Shown one piece after another: positions 29,829 through 39,498 of a stretch of 64,000 bases of DNA. The notes beneath the pieces were generated by a model. That model searched no databases. It saw nothing but the letters and a program-made list of their open reading frames with translations, and had not been told where the DNA came from. A program made the position numbers and the translations under genes. Source of the stretch: Thalassotalea nanhaiensis. Lineage in GTDB: Bacteria > Pseudomonadota > Gammaproteobacteria > Enterobacterales > Alteromonadaceae. The stretch spans positions 868,001-932,000 of the forward strand of contig NZ_CP134146.1 of assembly GCF_031583575.1 (NCBI RefSeq). Reading direction: 5' to 3'. The first letter of the stretch is position 1. The number at the start of each line of letters is the position of its first letter.

Positions 29829-30257
29829 ATGAGCAATCAAGCTGACAAAACCCTCTGTCATATATCTATTGGTACAAATCAATTAGAACTAGCGGTAGCA
29901 TTTTATGATGCATTACTACCTACATTAAATATCAATCGAGTAGTTGAACATGAACAAGCCGTTGCTTATGGTAAAAACGGCTACCCTACCTTCTGGGTTC
30001 AAATACCCTTTGATCAACAGAAGGCCTCTGTTGGAAATGGTTCACACATTGGCTTTATGGCTACCAGCAAAGCACAAGTGCAACAGTTTTATCAATTAGC
30101 CTTAGAGCTTGGCGCAACTTGTAATGGTAAACCCGGACCTAGGAGCGAATACGGTGAACCGTATTATGGGTGTTTTGTAATAGACCTTGACGGCCATAAA
30201 ATAGAGGCGAGTTTCTGGGATGTTGAGCTTGCAGATAAAATATACGGTAAAAAATAG
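29829..30257 (+). CDS. VOC (glyoxalase/bleomycin-resistance superfamily) protein
   Basis: A 142-residue vicinal-oxygen-chelate fold protein: MSNQADKTLCHISIGTNQLELAVAFYDALL at the start, HIGFMATSKAQVQQFYQLALELGA in the middle, and YYGCFVIDLDGHKIEA at the end, with a metal-ligand-like H and E in the expected places. Substrate unknown. The frame is open upstream to 29769, but those 20 codons come from repeat array 3; ATG 29829 has an AGG six bases upstream and starts the recognisable fold. Confidence 0.82.
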   Translation: MSNQADKTLCHISIGTNQLELAVAFYDALLPTLNINRVVEHEQAVAYGKNGYPTFWVQIPFDQQKASVGNGSHIGFMATSKAQVQQFYQLALELGATCNGKPGPRSEYGEPYYGCFVIDLDGHKIEASFWDVELADKIYGKK

Positions 30258-30520
30258 CTGAATCTAGAAATTTATCCATAATTTCTATTTTGTGAATGAG
30301 TAAATTGAGATAAAGTAGTTATATACCAAATTGACTGAATATTTGCTCATTTTGAAAGGTAAAAAATAACTACTTAGTAAAATTGATGCCTTGTATTTAT
30401 CCCTTTTTCCTTATGAAAAAGTAGAACACATACATAATCAAATTTGTATAAATTAAAATAATAACAAACTTACTAGCAGTGCAATGAAAACATTGCCGAC
30501 TATAGGGAACACTATTCGTT

Positions 30521-32785
30521 ATGTCTGATGCAATCGAATTAAGTTTAGATGGGATCGAACAGCTCCCACTTAGACGATTTACTGAAGATGCCTACCTAAA
30601 CTATTCTATGTACGTGATCATGGATCGCGCCTTGCCACATATTGGTGATGGCTTGAAACCTGTACAACGACGTATCATTTATGCAATGAGCGAACTTGGC
30701 TTACATGCCGGGGCTAAATATAAAAAATCTGCTCGTACCGTTGGTGATGTATTAGGTAAGTTTCATCCGCATGGCGATTCAGCCTGTTATGAAGCCATGG
30801 TATTAATGGCACAACCGTTTTCGTATCGTTATCCATTAGTTGATGGCCAAGGAAACTGGGGTGCGCCAGACGATCCTAAGTCGTTTGCTGCAATGCGTTA
30901 TACCGAATCTAAACTATCTAAGTTTAGTGAGCTTCTCTTATCAGAATTAGGTCAAGGGACAGTTGACTGGGCGCCGAACTTTGATGGTACGATGAAAGAG
31001 CCAAAAACTCTGCCTGCTCGACTCCCTCATATTATGCTTAATGGTATTACCGGTATTGCTGTAGGTATGGCTACCGATATTCCACCACATAATGCTCGAG
31101 AAATGGCTAATGCTTGTGTACATTTAATTGAGCAACCCAAAGCCGAGTTAACTGACTTGCTTGAACATGTTCAGGGGCCTGATTATCCGACCGATGCTGA
31201 AATTATCACGCCGAGAAATGATATTGAAAAAATATATCAAACTGGTCGTGGCAGCATTAAGATGCGTGCAGTTTATGATATTGAACAAGGTGATGTTGTA
31301 ATTACAGCATTGCCGCACCAAGCATCTGGTGGAAAAATATTAGAGCAAATAGCAGCACAAATGACTGCGAAAAAGCTGCCTATGGTAGTCGACTTACGCG
31401 ATGAGTCAGATCATGAAAACCCAACACGTTTAGTCATAGTACCTCGTTCAAACCGTGTTGATATTGAACAATTGATGCAGCATCTGTTTGCCACAACGGA
31501 TCTAGAGAAAAACTATCGTGTTAACTTAAACATGATTGGTTTGGATAACCGTCCGGCGGTTAAAAATTTAAAACAAATATTAGCTGAATGGATAGAGTAT
31601 CGCCGAGAGACTATTCGTAGAAGATTGCAGTATCGCTTGGATAAAGTCTTGGCGCGTTTGCATATTTTAGATGGCTTATTGGTTGCCTATTTAAATATTG
31701 ATGAAGTGATAGCGATTATCCGTGAGTATGATGATCCTAAAGCTGAATTAATGAGCCGTTTTTCGTTAAGTAAAACGCAAGCTGAAGCAATTTTAGAAAT
31801 AAAGTTACGTCAATTAGCGAAACTTGAAGAAATAAAAATTCGTGCAGAGCAAGATGAACTCGCTGCAGAGCGTGATTCATTAGAGCTAACCTTAGGCTCA
31901 AAAGCGCGTATGAACACGTTAATGAAAAAAGAAATTTTAGCTGCCGCGAAAGATTATGGCGATGATCGTCGTTCTAAACTTATAGAACGAGGCGAAGCTA
32001 AAGCATTAAATGAAAAAGACTTAATGCCATCAGAGCCAGTCACGGTCGTAGTGTCTGAAAAAGGTTGGGCAAGGGCCGCTAAAGGTCATGATATTGATGC
32101 CGTAGGTTTAAGTTATAAAGCCGGTGATGAATATTTATGTTCAGCAAAAGGTCGCAGTAACAGCCCGGCGGTGTTTATCGATTCTAGTGGTAGGGCATTT
32201 GCAACTGACGCGCATACCTTACCTTCAGCGAGGAGCCAAGGAGAGCCATTGACCGGACGCTTTAACCTAGCTGCTGGTGAAACGTTCCAACAAGTTGTGA
32301 TGGCGAGTGACGAGCAGAAATATCTATTAGCATCTGACAGTGGTTACGGCTTTATCGGTAAATTTGCTGATATGGTATCTCGTAATAAAAACGGGAAAGC
32401 GTTGTTGAGTTTACCACAAGGTGCTCAAGTTTTAGCTCCTCAAGAAGTCAACGATATTGACAACCAATTATGTCTGGCAATTACCACTGAAGGTAGGATG
32501 CTGTTATTCCCGTTAAAAGATTTACCTCAATTAAGTAAAGGTAAGGGCAATAAAATTATTGGTATTCCAACTGCACGAGCAAAAGCTAGAGAAGAGTATG
32601 TCACAATTTTAAGTATTATCGGTACTGATGAACCAATAACGCTCTTTGCAGGCAAGCGTAAATTAACGCTTAAACCGAGCGATCTTGAGCACTATAGAGG
32701 TGAACGAGGACGTAGAGGTAATAAACTTCCTCGAGGGCTGCAACGCGTTGAAAGAATTACAGTAGGCAATGAGCCCGATTCTTAA
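30521..32785 (+). CDS. parC: DNA topoisomerase IV subunit A
   Basis: Breakage-reunion subunit of topoisomerase IV. The 754 residues contain the quinolone-determining region [12 protein letters not shown] with S87 and E91 (both the sensitive-type residues at the E. coli 80 and 84 equivalents), and the catalytic tyrosine in AAMRYTES (Y127). The C-terminal beta-pinwheel (about 490-740) is ParC-like and lacks the GyrA box. The 263-bp gap upstream (30258-30520) has no other gene. Its terminator abuts repeat array 4. Confidence 0.97.
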   Translation: MSDAIELSLDGIEQLPLRRFTEDAYLNYSMYVIMDRALPHIGDGLKPVQRRIIYAMSELGLHAGAKYKKSARTVGDVLGKFHPHGDSACYEAMVLMAQPFSYRYPLVDGQGNWGAPDDPKSFAAMRYTESKLSKFSELLLSELGQGTVDWAPNFDGTMKEPKTLPARLPHIMLNGITGIAVGMATDIPPHNAREMANACVHLIEQPKAELTDLLEHVQGPDYPTDAEIITPRNDIEKIYQTGRGSIKMRAVYDIEQGDVVITALPHQASGGKILEQIAAQMTAKKLPMVVDLRDESDHENPTRLVIVPRSNRVDIEQLMQHLFATTDLEKNYRVNLNMIGLDNRPAVKNLKQILAEWIEYRRETIRRRLQYRLDKVLARLHILDGLLVAYLNIDEVIAIIREYDDPKAELMSRFSLSKTQAEAILEIKLRQLAKLEEIKIRAEQDELAAERDSLELTLGSKARMNTLMKKEILAAAKDYGDDRRSKLIERGEAKALNEKDLMPSEPVTVVVSEKGWARAAKGHDIDAVGLSYKAGDEYLCSAKGRSNSPAVFIDSSGRAFATDAHTLPSARSQGEPLTGRFNLAAGETFQQVVMASDEQKYLLASDSGYGFIGKFADMVSRNKNGKALLSLPQGAQVLAPQEVNDIDNQLCLAITTEGRMLLFPLKDLPQLSKGKGNKIIGIPTARAKAREEYVTILSIIGTDEPITLFAGKRKLTLKPSDLEHYRGERGRRGNKLPRGLQRVERITVGNEPDS

Positions 32786-32809
32786 TAACAATTTATAATT
32801 TACAACGAC

Positions 32810-32840
32810 AATAACCCTGGAATTTATTCCGGGGTTATTT
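32810..32840 (+). terminator. Intrinsic terminator of parC
   Basis: AATAACCCTGGAA (32810-32822) pairs with TTCCGGGGTTATT (32827-32839), with one wobble pair and a TTTA loop. Array 4 starts at 32841 with ACTTCAGGGATGACC. Confidence 0.85.
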
Positions 32841-33090
32841 ACTTCAGGGATGACCATTTTGATCACATCCTTGTGAAAATGGCATATGTTACTCCCTGTA
32901 AAAAAAGGAATGGCAGCTAAACATGGATGGCATGAAGTTGATTCACTTCAGGGATGACCATTTTGATCACATCCTTGTGAAAATGGCATATATTACTCCC
33001 TGTAAAAAAAGGAATACCAGCTAAACATGGACCGCTCATTCACATCCATGTGATCACGGCATTCATTACATCCTGTAAATCATGTTATGA
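32841..33090 (+). repeat. Terminator-adjacent repeat array 4 (downstream of parC)
   Basis: Tandem unit with a 104-bp period: ACTTCAGGGATGACC starts at 32841 and 32945. Each unit has a hairpin CCATTTT/AAAATGG with inner CAC/GTG, a CTCCCTGTAAAAAAAGGAAT stretch, and a second core AAACATGGATGG (first unit) or AAACATGGACCG (second unit). The last part (33028-33075) carries a shorter nested insertion like that of arrays 3 and 5. Confidence 0.85.
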
Positions 33091-33227
33091 AATTGATTCA
33101 CTTAAATGAAAACCGCCGTGGACCGCGCTCTAATACATCGTTGTTTACTCGACCTATATCACATAGTGCGAATCATCGCTTTAACTTTGTGATTACTTTG
33201 AATATCGCAGTATTTAGTAATTGTGTG

Positions 33228-33233
33228 TATAAT
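33228..33233 (+). promoter_or_regulatory. Probable -10 element of plsC
   Basis: A perfect TATAAT at 33228-33233, with no clear -35 at standard spacing. It predicts a transcript start near 33240, downstream of the longest-ORF start (33087), supporting the shorter PlsC protein. Confidence 0.5.
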
Positions 33234-33275
33234 TGCGCCCTTATTCCTGATTTATCGTTTTTTATGAGGCACATC

Positions 33276-34025
33276 GTGTTAGCAGCTGTTCGTATTTTTT
33301 TAGTAACCATTGCACTATTAGTGATTTGTATTGTTTCAATTTTTATGTGTATGTTGGTACCTACTAACCGTAATAAGGCTCATTATACAGCTAAGTTTGT
33401 TGGCGCATTAGCCAAATTGTTTGGTATTGATGTAGAGATCAGAATGCCAAAAGAAATCGAAGAGTTAGGCCCAGTTGTTTATGTTGCCAATCATCAAAAT
33501 AGTTATGATATTTTCACTGTAAGTGCAAGTTTACCTAAACGTACAGTCAGTGTTGGTAAAAAAAGCCTTAGGTTAATACCATTTTTTGGGCAAATGTATT
33601 GGTTTACCGGCAACATTTTACTTGATAGAAATAATCGTTCTAAGGCACATGGCACCATTACCGCTACCGCAGATAAAATAAAGCAACGAAAAATATCAGT
33701 TTGGCTTTTTCCTGAAGGCACGCGCAGCTATGGTAAAGGTTTATTACCATTTAAAACTGGAGCGTTTCATACTGCCAAACAAGCAGATGTGCCAGTAGTT
33801 CCTGTATGTGTTAGTAATACTCATGATATGGTTGATTTAAATCGTTGGGATAATGGCAAAATGATCATTGAATTTTTGGCACCTATCAATGTAAATGACG
33901 GCTCTCGTGAATCAATTCGTCACATTGCCAATAACACTCACGAAATAATGTTGGCTAAAATTACCGATATCAGTATTGAAGCAGGCAACGAATTAATTAA
34001 TGCTGAAACAGCAAAAGCAGGATAG
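33276..34025 (+). CDS. plsC: 1-acyl-sn-glycerol-3-phosphate acyltransferase
   Basis: Makes phosphatidic acid from lysophosphatidic acid at the inner membrane. The 249-residue form has an N-terminal membrane helix (RIFLVTIALLVICIVSIFMCML), the catalytic NHQNSYD (HX4D), WFTGNILLDRNNRSKAHGT, and FPEGTRSYGKGLLPFKTGAF. The frame is open from 33087, but that part derives from repeats and lies before the TATAAT at 33228. GTG 33276 has GAGG seven bases upstream and gives the E. coli-like length (245); ATG 33264 is the alternative. Next to parC as in E. coli. Confidence 0.92.
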   Translation: MLAAVRIFLVTIALLVICIVSIFMCMLVPTNRNKAHYTAKFVGALAKLFGIDVEIRMPKEIEELGPVVYVANHQNSYDIFTVSASLPKRTVSVGKKSLRLIPFFGQMYWFTGNILLDRNNRSKAHGTITATADKIKQRKISVWLFPEGTRSYGKGLLPFKTGAFHTAKQADVPVVPVCVSNTHDMVDLNRWDNGKMIIEFLAPINVNDGSRESIRHIANNTHEIMLAKITDISIEAGNELINAETAKAG

Positions 34026-34029
34026 AGAA

Positions 34030-34413
34030 ATGACAGAGCAAAGCGACGTAACATTAAATGAAGAAGAATTAAACGAACTACAAGAGTGGTACGCGCACAC
34101 TGAAGCGTTGGTAAATGAATTACTCGAAGATGGCTCTAATGATGAAGCAATGCACACCATCGAACATCACTTTGCTAGTTCAAGTTTTGAAATACTTGAA
34201 TCTGCTGCAATTGCTGCATTTAAACTGGGTTTAGAGGTTGAAGAACCTGAAGAGGCTGTCTTAGAAAATGGCGCTCGAGTATTTGCCTTTGATATTGTTA
34301 CTGAACAATACCTTGATGAAGAAGATATCAAAATAGAAACGAAAGCGATGTTCGAGTTGGCAAAAAAATGTAATGTAGATTACGATGGTTGGGGAACCTA
34401 TTTCGAAGAATAA
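34030..34413 (+). CDS. rraB: Ribonuclease E inhibitor RraB
   Basis: Small acidic regulator that binds the C-terminal scaffold of RNase E and alters mRNA decay in relatives. The 127-residue protein has the family pattern NELQEWYAHTEALVNELLEDGSN, TIEHHFASSSFEILESAAIAAFKLGLEV and the end YDGWGTYFEE. ATG 34030 has GGATAGAG just upstream and starts four bases after the plsC stop; the longer frame from 34000 overlaps plsC. Probably co-transcribed with plsC. Confidence 0.9.
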   Translation: MTEQSDVTLNEEELNELQEWYAHTEALVNELLEDGSNDEAMHTIEHHFASSSFEILESAAIAAFKLGLEVEEPEEAVLENGARVFAFDIVTEQYLDEEDIKIETKAMFELAKKCNVDYDGWGTYFEE

Positions 34414-34439
34414 CTTGTAAAGGGTAAAGTGAGGTAAAT

Positions 34440-34601
34440 ATGCAATGGATATCTAATATTTTTCAACCACAGATATTAGCGTTATTAATCCCTGTTATTG
34501 CAATCATTGCAATCTTTGGTAATAAAGCGTTAAAAGCTCACCATGAACATTTAGAGCGTATGGAAAAAATACGCAATGGTATTGACCCTGATGCAGAATG
34601 A
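34440..34601 (+). CDS. Small membrane protein of unknown function
   Basis: A 53-residue frame beginning MQWISNIFQPQI, 26 bp after rraB and directly before the terminator at 34617. It has one strongly hydrophobic helix (about 10-27, QILALLIPVIAIIAIFG) followed by a charged cytoplasmic-type tail (KAHHEHLERMEKIRNGIDPD). AAGTGAGG lies a few bases upstream, giving a fair ribosome site. The architecture recalls PspB-like small proteins, but I see no real similarity. I consider it a real gene because of its place in the operon, its ribosome site and its clean membrane topology. Confidence 0.7.
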   Translation: MQWISNIFQPQILALLIPVIAIIAIFGNKALKAHHEHLERMEKIRNGIDPDAE

Positions 34602-34616
34602 TTAACCTTTACCCAT

Positions 34617-34643
34617 AAAAAAAGCGCTATATAGCGCTTTTTT
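34617..34643 (+). terminator. Intrinsic terminator of the plsC-rraB operon
   Basis: AAAGCGCT (34621-34628) pairs with AGCGCTTT (34633-34640) around ATAT, ending in six Ts. Array 5 begins directly after it. Confidence 0.88.
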
Positions 34644-34897
34644 GATTCAGGGAATAATCAATGCAAATCACCATGGACGGTATTAGATTTGTAGATTCAG
34701 GGAATAATCAATGCAAATCACCATGGACCACTCCATCACATCCTCGGTAATTGCTCCCTGCATTACCCTAATATACAACGTCCATGTTGAAATGTGAGCG
34801 TGGCATATACAACTTCCACGTTGAAAACGGTATTAGATTTTTAAATTCAAGGATGAATTAACTTAGAATTACCATGGATGGATTAAATTCTGGTAGA
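34644..34897 (+). repeat. Terminator-adjacent repeat array 5, with nested segment
   Basis: Begins GATTCAGGGAATAATC at the terminator and repeats this start near 34694 and, diverged, near 34845. Hairpins include arms CAAATC/GATTTG around ACC-ATGGAC-GGT with an ATTA bulge (34655-34691) and AGAATT/AATTCT (34865-34895). A nested segment lies at 34721-34830. It fills the 313-bp gap before the DUF481 gene, apart from the terminator and a small hairpin GTGTT/AACAC at about 34901-34914. Confidence 0.85.
34721..34830 (+). repeat. Nested ~110-bp segment shared with array 3
   Basis: From CCATGGACCAC to GTTGAAAACGGT, matching 29564-29674. Here it sits inside a hairpin whose flanking arms (AAATC and GATTT) still pair, so this looks like the original insertion context. 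Confidence 0.75.
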
Positions 34898-34914
34898 TTC
34901 TGTGTTAACCAACA

Positions 34915-36042
34915 CTAAAAAGAATATTCTAAGCCGACAATTAGTAGTACATCGTTACTTTCTGGCAGCACGCCATTTTCATCTGGAATTGGATCTTCAA
35001 CGCGATCAATTATCGCTTTTAATTCAATATCAAAATCTTTTACGACTTCAATATCTATTCCCGTTTCCAAATGATGAATAACAGAGCCTGACTCTTCACT
35101 AACGAACTTTGCATTGTAATCAAATACATATTCAATATCATCGGTGATATCTCGTTCATATTTGGTGCCGACAATTAACACTGGCGTGGTATCATCTTCT
35201 TTTTCGTTTTCTGCTACATGGTCAAAAGTTGTATATTGAACACTTGGACCTGCGTACACATCCCATTTTGAATCTGGTTCATCATAAATAATATAACCAG
35301 CAGCAACACCTAACGTTACTTGATGTTCTATATTAGTAAATTCATTGGTGTAATATTCAAAACTTGGTAAGCGGAAGAAAAACTTTCTTGAATAGTACCA
35401 ATCATATGATGCATTTAAACGATGATTCTCTTCTGTTTTTACCGTATCACCGGTATCAGGATCTTCGACTTCGGCAAAAATCCCGGTATAACTGAGCATT
35501 GTTCTTGATGTTGAAGTTAAGCGTCTGGCATTAGCTTGTAAGGTATAATCGAAGCGTTCAGAGTTACCACTCTTAAAGTTCATACCTAAGCTTATATTAC
35601 CATCCCATAGGCTTTCGTCACTGTGCTCTGATGCGGCAACTGTTAATAAAGTACTTCTAGGAATAGACACCGTTGGCTTGTCAATAAACGTTACTTTATC
35701 TTCAGTGATCAATAATTGTCCTTCATGGATTTCATCATTATCTAAACGAATGCTCATCACATCTTTTGATCTAAGTTGTGCGATGTCTTTCATTTTAATG
35801 GTGACAATACCAAATTCGTCACTATCAAATTCAACTTTATCTTGATACATAGAGATGATATCACCAGCAACTAATTCGCCATTCTTAAGTAATATCCAGT
35901 CAAATTTTTTCGGCACTGCCGGCACATTAATTGGCCACTCCGGCGTTGCTGATTTGACTTCTTCCTGTGCAAAAACTGGTGCGCTGGTACTTAGCATTGC
36001 TGCTGATAAAATAGCAAAGCTAATAATTGATTTAGTTGTCAT
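34915..36042 (-). CDS. DUF481-family outer-membrane beta-barrel protein
   Basis: A 375-residue exported protein with signal peptide (1-25, cleaved near VFAQ). Residues about 45-135 form a small beta-rich domain (DWILLKNGELVAGDIISMYQDKVEFDSDEFG), then the DUF481 barrel (about 140-375; NISLGMNFKSGNSERFDYTLQ, alternating strands, terminal LEYSF with C-terminal Phe). DUF481 proteins are salt-stress or porin-like outer-membrane proteins of unknown function (E. coli YdiY is an example). Single gene, on the opposite strand to plsC-rraB. Confidence 0.83.
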   Translation of the reverse strand: MTTKSIISFAILSAAMLSTSAPVFAQEEVKSATPEWPINVPAVPKKFDWILLKNGELVAGDIISMYQDKVEFDSDEFGIVTIKMKDIAQLRSKDVMSIRLDNDEIHEGQLLITEDKVTFIDKPTVSIPRSTLLTVAASEHSDESLWDGNISLGMNFKSGNSERFDYTLQANARRLTSTSRTMLSYTGIFAEVEDPDTGDTVKTEENHRLNASYDWYYSRKFFFRLPSFEYYTNEFTNIEHQVTLGVAAGYIIYDEPDSKWDVYAGPSVQYTTFDHVAENEKEDDTTPVLIVGTKYERDITDDIEYVFDYNAKFVSEESGSVIHHLETGIDIEVVKDFDIELKAIIDRVEDPIPDENGVLPESNDVLLIVGLEYSF

Positions 36043-36103
36043 ATTTACTACGTATTAAAATTTTTAAATAAAGCATTAAAGCTACTATAACTTGAGTGAG
36101 AGT

Positions 36104-36135
36104 AAAAAAAAAGGTCAGTGAAAAACTGACCTTTA
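36104..36135 (-). terminator. Intrinsic terminator of valS
   Basis: GGTCAGT (36113-36119) and ACTGACC (36125-36131) pair; in the valS direction nine Ts follow. No repeat array is attached. Confidence 0.88.
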
Positions 36136-36177
36136 TTTATTTGTTTAACTGTAAATTACAGGTAAATCACCAGTAAA

Positions 36178-39033
36178 TTATAGGTTGGCAATCGTTTGTT
36201 TTTGCTCTGCTAACTTAGCTAACATAGATTCTGCTTCAGCGAGTTTCTCTTGCTCTTTCGCTATTACAGCTGCTGGCGCTTTGCTAACAAAATTATCATT
36301 ACTTAATTTTCCACGAGTGCGAGCAACATCTTTTTCCAGTTTTTCAACCGCTTTACTTAAGCGTGCCAGTTCTGCTTCGACGTCGATTAAACCAGCCATT
36401 GGAATAAGTACACTCATATTGCCAATTACAGCTGTTGCTGAAACCGGGCCATTATCATCTTCAGCCAGTACTTCGATAGTATCAAGCTTGGCTAAGGCAC
36501 TTAAAAATGGCTTGTTATCTTCTAAACGACGGGCATCCTCGCTATCAACACCTTTAAGAAAAACCGGTAAAGGCTTGCTTGGTGCGATATCCATTTCGCC
36601 GCGGATATTACGAATCGCGACAATGAAACTTTTAACCCATTCCAAATCGTTAATTGCTTGCTCATCCAACTGGTTAGCATCAAATTGTGGAAAGCTTTGT
36701 ACCATGATGCTTTCTTCACTGAAGTTAGCATTAGTAAGAGGTACAACACGCTGCCAAATTGTTTCAGTGATGTATGGCATGATAGGGTGCATTAGACGCA
36801 ATAACGCTTCTAATACAGTTACTAGTGTGTGACGAGTACCACGTTGTTCAGCTTCATTACCTTTGAATAATACCGGCTTGGTTAACTCCAAGTACCAGTC
36901 ACAGAACTGATTCCAAGTGAACTCATATAATGCTTGTGATGCTAAATCAAAACGGAAAGAGTCGAACGCTTCATGTACCGTCTTTACTGTTTGTTGGAAT
37001 TGTCCAATGATCCAACGATCAGCAAGAGATAGTTCCATCTCACCGCCAGATAATCCACAATCATGTTCTTCAGTATTCATTAATACATAACGACTGGCAT
37101 TCCATAACTTGTTGGTAAAGTTACGGTAACCTTCAAGGCGTTTCATATCCCAACTGATGTCACGGCCTGTCGATGCACATGCTGCTAAAGTGAAGCGCAG
37201 CGCATCAGTTCCGTGAGCTTCTATACCTTCAGGGAATTCTTTTTTGGTTAACTTGGTAATTTTTTGCGCAAGCTTTGGCTGCATCATATTACCAGTACGT
37301 TTTTCCAGTAAATCTTCCAGGCTAATACCATCAATCATATCTAACGGATCGATTACATTACCTTTTGATTTACTCATCTTATCGCCATTTTCATCACGAA
37401 TAAGACCGGTTACATAAACCTTTTTAAATGGTACTTGTGGTGTGCCATCTTCATCTTTAACAAAGTGCATGGTCATCATGATCATGCGAGCAACCCAGAA
37501 GAAAATAATGTCAAAACCAGTTACTAATACATCAGTAGAGTGGAATTTTTTCATTGCTTCTTCGTTATCAGGCCAACCTAATGTTGAGAATGTCCACAAC
37601 GCAGAAGAGAACCAGGTATCTAATACATCGTTATCTTGAGATAGCGTAACACTCGCGTCTAAATTATTATTCGCGCGTACTTCATCTTCGCTACGACCTA
37701 CATAAACACGCCCAGTGTTGTCGTACCATGCTGGAATTCTATGACCCCACCAAAGCTGACGAGAAACACACCAATCTTGAATGTCGCGCATCCAGGCAAA
37801 GTACATGTTTTCGTATTGTTTCGGTACAAATTCAATATCGCCATCTTCTACAGCTTTAATCGCAGGTTTAGCTAACGTTTCTGCACGCACATACCATTGA
37901 TCTGTTAGTAGTGGTTCAATAACTACACCTGATCTGTCACCAAATGGTACGGTTAAATCATGGTCCTTAACTTCATCAAGTAAACCTAACTCTTCAAATT
38001 TGGCCACAATAGCTTTTCGGGCAACAAAGCGATCCATTCCAGCAAACTCTTGTGGTAGAGCAGGGCTGTAAGCGGTAGATACTTCACCATTGCTGGCGTA
38101 AATTTCTGCGGCAGATAAAATATTCGCATTGTTATCAAAAATATTGATTAGTGGTAATGAATGGCGTTTACCAACTTCATTATCGTTAAAATCATGGGCA
38201 GGGGTGATTTTTACACAACCTGTGCCTTTTTCAATATCGGCATGTTCATCGCCAACAATTGGAATTAAACGATTTACTAATGGCAATAAAATGTTTTTGC
38301 CAATTAAGTCTTTATAACGTTCGTCATCAGGATTAACCGCTACGCCAGTATCGCCAAGCATTGTTTCTGGACGAGTCGTTGCTACAACAATGTAATCTTT
38401 ACCATCAGCGGTTTTAACACCATCAGCTAGTGGATAACGGAAATGCCACATGTGGCCTTTCTTATCTTTGTTTTCAACTTCTAGATCTGAAATTGCCGTG
38501 TGTAATTTAGGATCCCAGTTAACTAAACGCTTGCCACGATAAATTAAATCATCTTCATATAAACGTACAAATACTTCTTGCACGGCATTACTCATGCCTG
38601 CATCCATGGTAAAGCGTTCTCTGCCCCAATCGATCGAGTTACCTAAACGACGCATTTGTTTACCAATGGTGCCGCCAGATTCTTCTTTCCATTCCCAAAT
38701 TTTATCGATAAAAGCATCACGACCATAGTCATGACGAGTTTTATCTTCTTCAGCGCCAATTTTACGCTCAACAACCATTTGCGTTGCTATGCCAGCGTGA
38801 TCTGTACCGGTTTGCCAAAGGGTAGATTTACCTTGCATACGTTGGTAACGAATTAACGTATCCATGATGGTTTGTTGAAAGGCATGACCCATGTGCAGGC
38901 TACCAGTTACGTTTGGTGGTGGAATAGCAATACAGTAACCATCACCTTCGGTAGTTGGACTAAAATAACCTTTCTCTTCCCAAGAAGAGTAAAGTGTTTG
39001 TTCGATATCAGCGGGATTAAATGTTTTTTCCAT
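36178..39033 (-). CDS. valS: Valyl-tRNA synthetase
   Basis: Class I aminoacyl-tRNA synthetase charging tRNA-Val, with an editing domain against threonine. The 951 residues have the HIGH-type motif [13 protein letters not shown] near 38-50, the editing domain (about 190-350, [15 protein letters not shown]), [12 protein letters not shown] (about 555-566), an anticodon-binding domain, and a C-terminal coiled coil ([22 protein letters not shown]). Length matches E. coli ValS (951). Downstream of pepA-holC on the same strand, as in enterobacteria. Confidence 0.98.
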   Translation of the reverse strand: MEKTFNPADIEQTLYSSWEEKGYFSPTTEGDGYCIAIPPPNVTGSLHMGHAFQQTIMDTLIRYQRMQGKSTLWQTGTDHAGIATQMVVERKIGAEEDKTRHDYGRDAFIDKIWEWKEESGGTIGKQMRRLGNSIDWGRERFTMDAGMSNAVQEVFVRLYEDDLIYRGKRLVNWDPKLHTAISDLEVENKDKKGHMWHFRYPLADGVKTADGKDYIVVATTRPETMLGDTGVAVNPDDERYKDLIGKNILLPLVNRLIPIVGDEHADIEKGTGCVKITPAHDFNDNEVGKRHSLPLINIFDNNANILSAAEIYASNGEVSTAYSPALPQEFAGMDRFVARKAIVAKFEELGLLDEVKDHDLTVPFGDRSGVVIEPLLTDQWYVRAETLAKPAIKAVEDGDIEFVPKQYENMYFAWMRDIQDWCVSRQLWWGHRIPAWYDNTGRVYVGRSEDEVRANNNLDASVTLSQDNDVLDTWFSSALWTFSTLGWPDNEEAMKKFHSTDVLVTGFDIIFFWVARMIMMTMHFVKDEDGTPQVPFKKVYVTGLIRDENGDKMSKSKGNVIDPLDMIDGISLEDLLEKRTGNMMQPKLAQKITKLTKKEFPEGIEAHGTDALRFTLAACASTGRDISWDMKRLEGYRNFTNKLWNASRYVLMNTEEHDCGLSGGEMELSLADRWIIGQFQQTVKTVHEAFDSFRFDLASQALYEFTWNQFCDWYLELTKPVLFKGNEAEQRGTRHTLVTVLEALLRLMHPIMPYITETIWQRVVPLTNANFSEESIMVQSFPQFDANQLDEQAINDLEWVKSFIVAIRNIRGEMDIAPSKPLPVFLKGVDSEDARRLEDNKPFLSALAKLDTIEVLAEDDNGPVSATAVIGNMSVLIPMAGLIDVEAELARLSKAVEKLEKDVARTRGKLSNDNFVSKAPAAVIAKEQEKLAEAESMLAKLAEQKQTIANL

Positions 39034-39047
39034 GGTCTTCTATTTTT

Positions 39048-39497
39048 TTACGCAGCTTGTACGGCAGGAGTTGTGCTTACATTAAAGCCAAGTTGTTGAT
39101 ATGCACGATATCGCAATCTGGCTAATTTTTTGAGCGCTTCGTCTGTAGGTACAAAGTCGATGATTTGTGAAAATTGGCCAGCAAAGCTTGGTACTTGGCT
39201 AGACAAATTAATTAATATATTTCTGTTGTTTGTTGGCGCTTGCCAACTTATTTCAACGGGTGAACCACTATGTAACCCTTCTCCAGGTAAATTATGTGGT
39301 ACAAAACTGTCGGCATCAAAGGCCCACAGTAATTCATCAATTTTGTGCGCCATTTGTTGGTCATCACAAAATATAAAAACCCGTTGATTTTGGCGGTAAA
39401 AGCCAGCGGCTTTTACACAGGCAAGCTGCAGGTGATCTTGTTCACTTAATTGTTCGCTATTCGCATCTAATAAATTGAAGAAAACCTGACTTGTCAT
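39048..39497 (-). CDS. holC: DNA polymerase III chi subunit
   Basis: Chi links the clamp-loader complex to single-strand binding protein. The 149-residue protein starts MTSQVFFNLLD and has CVKAAGFYRQNQRVFIFCDDQQMAHKIDELLWAFDADSFVPHNL, the typical chi pattern with W in the DELLW turn. The frame extends to 39521 inside pepA, but ATG 39497 follows the pepA stop by one base and has AGGGCG upstream. Co-transcribed in pepA-holC-valS. Confidence 0.93.
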   Translation of the reverse strand: MTSQVFFNLLDANSEQLSEQDHLQLACVKAAGFYRQNQRVFIFCDDQQMAHKIDELLWAFDADSFVPHNLPGEGLHSGSPVEISWQAPTNNRNILINLSSQVPSFAGQFSQIIDFVPTDEALKKLARLRYRAYQQLGFNVSTTPAVQAA

Positions 39498-39498
39498 G

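Noticed and set aside
36185-36832. 215-codon plus-strand ORF opposite valS
   Set aside because: Antisense shadow of valS; serine-rich composition follows from the complementary codons.
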